Assembly (NCBI GenBank): GCA_016210285.1
Contig: JACQUN010000119.1
Span: forward strand, 1-6,558
Direction of reading: 5' to 3'
Origin: Chloroflexota bacterium
Lineage (GTDB): Bacteria; Chloroflexota; Dehalococcoidia; UBA1127; JACQUN01
Length of the DNA: 6,558 nt
The notes under the pieces are model-generated. The model was not told the origin of the DNA. It ran no database searches and saw only the letters and a program-made list of their open reading frames with translations. How positions within the stretch are numbered: the first letter of the stretch is position 1; the number at the start of each line of letters is the position of its first letter. The position numbers and the translations under genes are program-made. Below, piece by piece: positions 5,066-6,558 of this stretch.

Positions 5066-6558
5066 ATGCTTGCTTTGAAAAAAGCCCAGCGCAACCTGCT
5101 CGCCAAGGTGGTGCTGCAGGCCCGCGAGTTGGCCGAGGCCGGTGCGCGCAAGGCGCTCCATGCCCTGGGGGTGGATGAGTCCGATGCGCCAGGTCACTTG
5201 ACCCCGGACCAGCGCATCCTGCGGCGGGCGCTGCGCGCCCAGGCTCGTCAACTGGGCGACCGGGAGGACCCCGAGAAAAAGGGGCAGTATCTGATCCGGC
5301 ACCTGGTGGAGAAGATCGCGTACGACCAGTGGCACCGGCTGCTCTTTGCCCGCTTTTTGGCAGAGAACGATTTGCTCATCTCCCCCCAGCATGGGGTAGG
5401 GGTGTCGCTGGCGGATTGTGGGGAGCTGGCCCCGGAAATGGGTCTGCGGGATGGCTGGGAGGTGGCGGCCCGTTTTGCGGCAGCGATGCTCCCGCAGATC
5501 TTCCGGGCCGACGACCCGGCAGGGCAGACCCAGTTTGCCCCTGAGGATCGCCATGCCCTGCAGCTACTGGTCGTGGAGCTGCCGTGCGATACCTTCCTGG
5601 CCGACGATGGCCTGGGTTGGGTCTATCAGTTCTGGCAGGCCCAACGCAAGGAGGAGGTCAACAGGTCTGAGGTGAAGATCGGGGCCGACGAGTTGTCTCC
5701 GGTCACACAGTTGTTCACCGAGGACTACATGGTCCTCTTCCTGCTACACAACACCCTGGGTGCGTGGTGGGCGGGGAAGAAGGTGGGAGGTATCACCGCT
5801 GCCACCGAGGAGGAAGCCCGCGCTGCGGTCGCCCTGCCGGGAGTGAATTGGGAGTACCTCCGTTTCGTCAGGGACGAGCAAACCGACGCCTGGCGTCCCG
5901 CTGCCGGCAGCTTCCTCGGTTGGCCCAAAACGGCGAAGGAACTGCGTTTCCTCGACCCCTGCATGGGCAGTGGCCACTTCCTGGTCTTTGCGCTCTTCAT
6001 CCTGGTGGCCCTGCGCATGGCAGAGGAGGGCCTGTCGCAGGCGGAGGCTTGCGAGGCGGTGCTGCGCGACAATCTCCTTGGCCTGGAACTGGACCCCCGC
6101 TGCACCCAGATCGCCGCCTTCAACCTGGCCCTGGCGGCCTGGAAGTGGGGGGGGTATGGCCCGCTTCCTCCGCTGAATCTGGCCTGCTGCGGGTTGAGTC
6201 TGGACGCCAAGCGGGAGGATTGGCTCAAGCTGGCCGAGCACGCGGCCCAGGCTTCGTCCTTGGCGCCTGAGCGCGATTTGCTCGGCAGCGAGGAGAACTT
6301 ACTGACCAAGCAACTGCGCTTTGCCATGGGCGCGCTCTACGATCTTTTCCAAAAAGCGCCGGTCCTGGGCAGCCTCATCAATCCGCGCCGGGACAAAGCC
6401 GTGACCTATGCCACGGCCTTCCATGAGCTGCAACCGCTGCTCGAGCAAGCCCTGAAGAGCGAAAGCGCCGACGAGACGGTACATGAGCTGGCGGTAACGG
6501 CGCAGGGTATGGCCAAGGCTGCAGAGATCCTTGCGGGGCAGTTTCACCTGGTGGCCAC
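5066..6558 (+). CDS. pglX: BREX adenine-specific DNA methyltransferase PglX, 5' part
   Basis: Open reading frame from ATG 5066 with no stop before the window end: 497 full codons of a protein usually about 1200 residues long, so the 3' end is missing only because the window stops. PglX is the site-specific N6-adenine methyltransferase that marks host DNA in BREX. Visible: N-terminal helical part with WHRLLFARFLAENDLL (89-104); GWVYQFWQ (184-191); VTQLFTEDYMVLFLLHNTLG (213-232), equivalent to the TQLFTP-W-V block ahead of the catalytic core; SAM-binding motif I DPCMGSGH (297-304); and a motif II-like GLELDPRC (339-346). The last codons read FHLVA, normally followed at once by the catalytic N-P/V-P-Y motif IV, just past base 6558. 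An eight-G run at 6147-6154 encodes W361-G362-G363. brxC ends 10 bases upstream. GGGGGA (5057-5062) may serve as ribosome site, although only 3 bases separate it from the ATG; TTG at 5075 is a weaker alternative start. Confidence 0.9.
   Translation, partial: MLALKKAQRNLLAKVVLQARELAEAGARKALHALGVDESDAPGHLTPDQRILRRALRAQARQLGDREDPEKKGQYLIRHLVEKIAYDQWHRLLFARFLAENDLLISPQHGVGVSLADCGELAPEMGLRDGWEVAARFAAAMLPQIFRADDPAGQTQFAPEDRHALQLLVVELPCDTFLADDGLGWVYQFWQAQRKEEVNRSEVKIGADELSPVTQLFTEDYMVLFLLHNTLGAWWAGKKVGGITAATEEEARAAVALPGVNWEYLRFVRDEQTDAWRPAAGSFLGWPKTAKELRFLDPCMGSGHFLVFALFILVALRMAEEGLSQAEACEAVLRDNLLGLELDPRCTQIAAFNLALAAWKWGGYGPLPPLNLACCGLSLDAKREDWLKLAEHAAQASSLAPERDLLGSEENLLTKQLRFAMGALYDLFQKAPVLGSLINPRRDKAVTYATAFHELQPLLEQALKSESADETVHELAVTAQGMAKAAEILAGQFHLVA
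6147..6154 (+). repeat. G8 homopolymer inside pglX
   Basis: Eight consecutive G bases, the longest single-base run I find in the window, spanning the end of a Trp codon and two Gly codons of pglX (residues 361-363), after SAM motif I and before the expected motif IV. Losing one G would bring TGA 6174-6176 into frame and end the protein at about 369 residues; gaining one would end it at TGA 6268-6270, at about 401 residues. Either way the catalytic motif IV would be lost. Slippage itself is inferred; this sequence is in the ON frame. Confidence 0.6.

Noticed and set aside
5764..6270. A 168-codon plus-strand frame overlapping pglX
   Set aside because: It is an alternative frame of pglX; the pglX frame carries the DPCMGSGH and TQLFTEDY motifs and stays open to the window end.
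6557..6558. Missing catalytic NPPY-type motif and truncated PglX
   Set aside because: Not a pseudogene: the frame is open at the last base and ends in FHLVA, exactly where the motif is expected to begin, so the truncation is caused by the window edge.
1..6558. CRISPR array, tRNA, rRNA, insertion sequence or integrase
   Set aside because: No regularly spaced repeats, tRNA-like cloverleaf, rRNA segment, transposase motif or terminal inverted repeats were seen; almost all of the window is filled by the four BREX genes.

Overview
The window holds the front half of a BREX (Bacteriophage Exclusion) phage-defence operon on the + strand. The genes, in order, are brxA (279-1064), brxB (1061-1618), brxC (1615-5055) and pglX (5066 to the window end, cut off). 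The host cannot be named. The DNA is GC-rich, the coding parts strongly so, two of the four genes start with GTG, and nothing here is specific to one phylum, so I only infer a high-GC bacterium.

Bases 1-278 are non-coding as far as I can see. They begin with tandem stop-like triplets (TGATGA, 4-9) that could end an upstream gene. A strong GC-rich hairpin (23-66) and a nested inverted repeat (87-125) follow. The stretch from about 126 to 278 is clearly more AT-rich. It carries a perfect TTGACA box (153-158) and a perfect 7-bp inverted repeat (198-217), and it is the obvious place for the operon promoter and its control.

The four genes are tightly packed. brxA/brxB overlap as GTGA and brxB/brxC as ATGA, both by 4 bases, and brxC/pglX are 10 bases apart. 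This is one transcription unit with probable translational coupling. In characterised BREX systems PglX methylates host DNA at a non-palindromic adenine site and, together with BrxA, BrxB, the large ATPase BrxC and PglZ, lets the cell block replication of unmodified phage DNA. pglZ and the remaining genes (brxL in type 1, brxD and brxHI in type 6) should lie just beyond base 6558.

The system class is known, so the window as a whole is not a new kind of system. Points that deserve attention are: proteins that look diverged from the textbook type 1 BREX set (long BrxA, unusual BrxC N-terminus, variant PglX block), leaving the subtype open; an eight-G run inside pglX (6147-6154), a plausible on/off phase-variation site; and the palindromes upstream of brxA.
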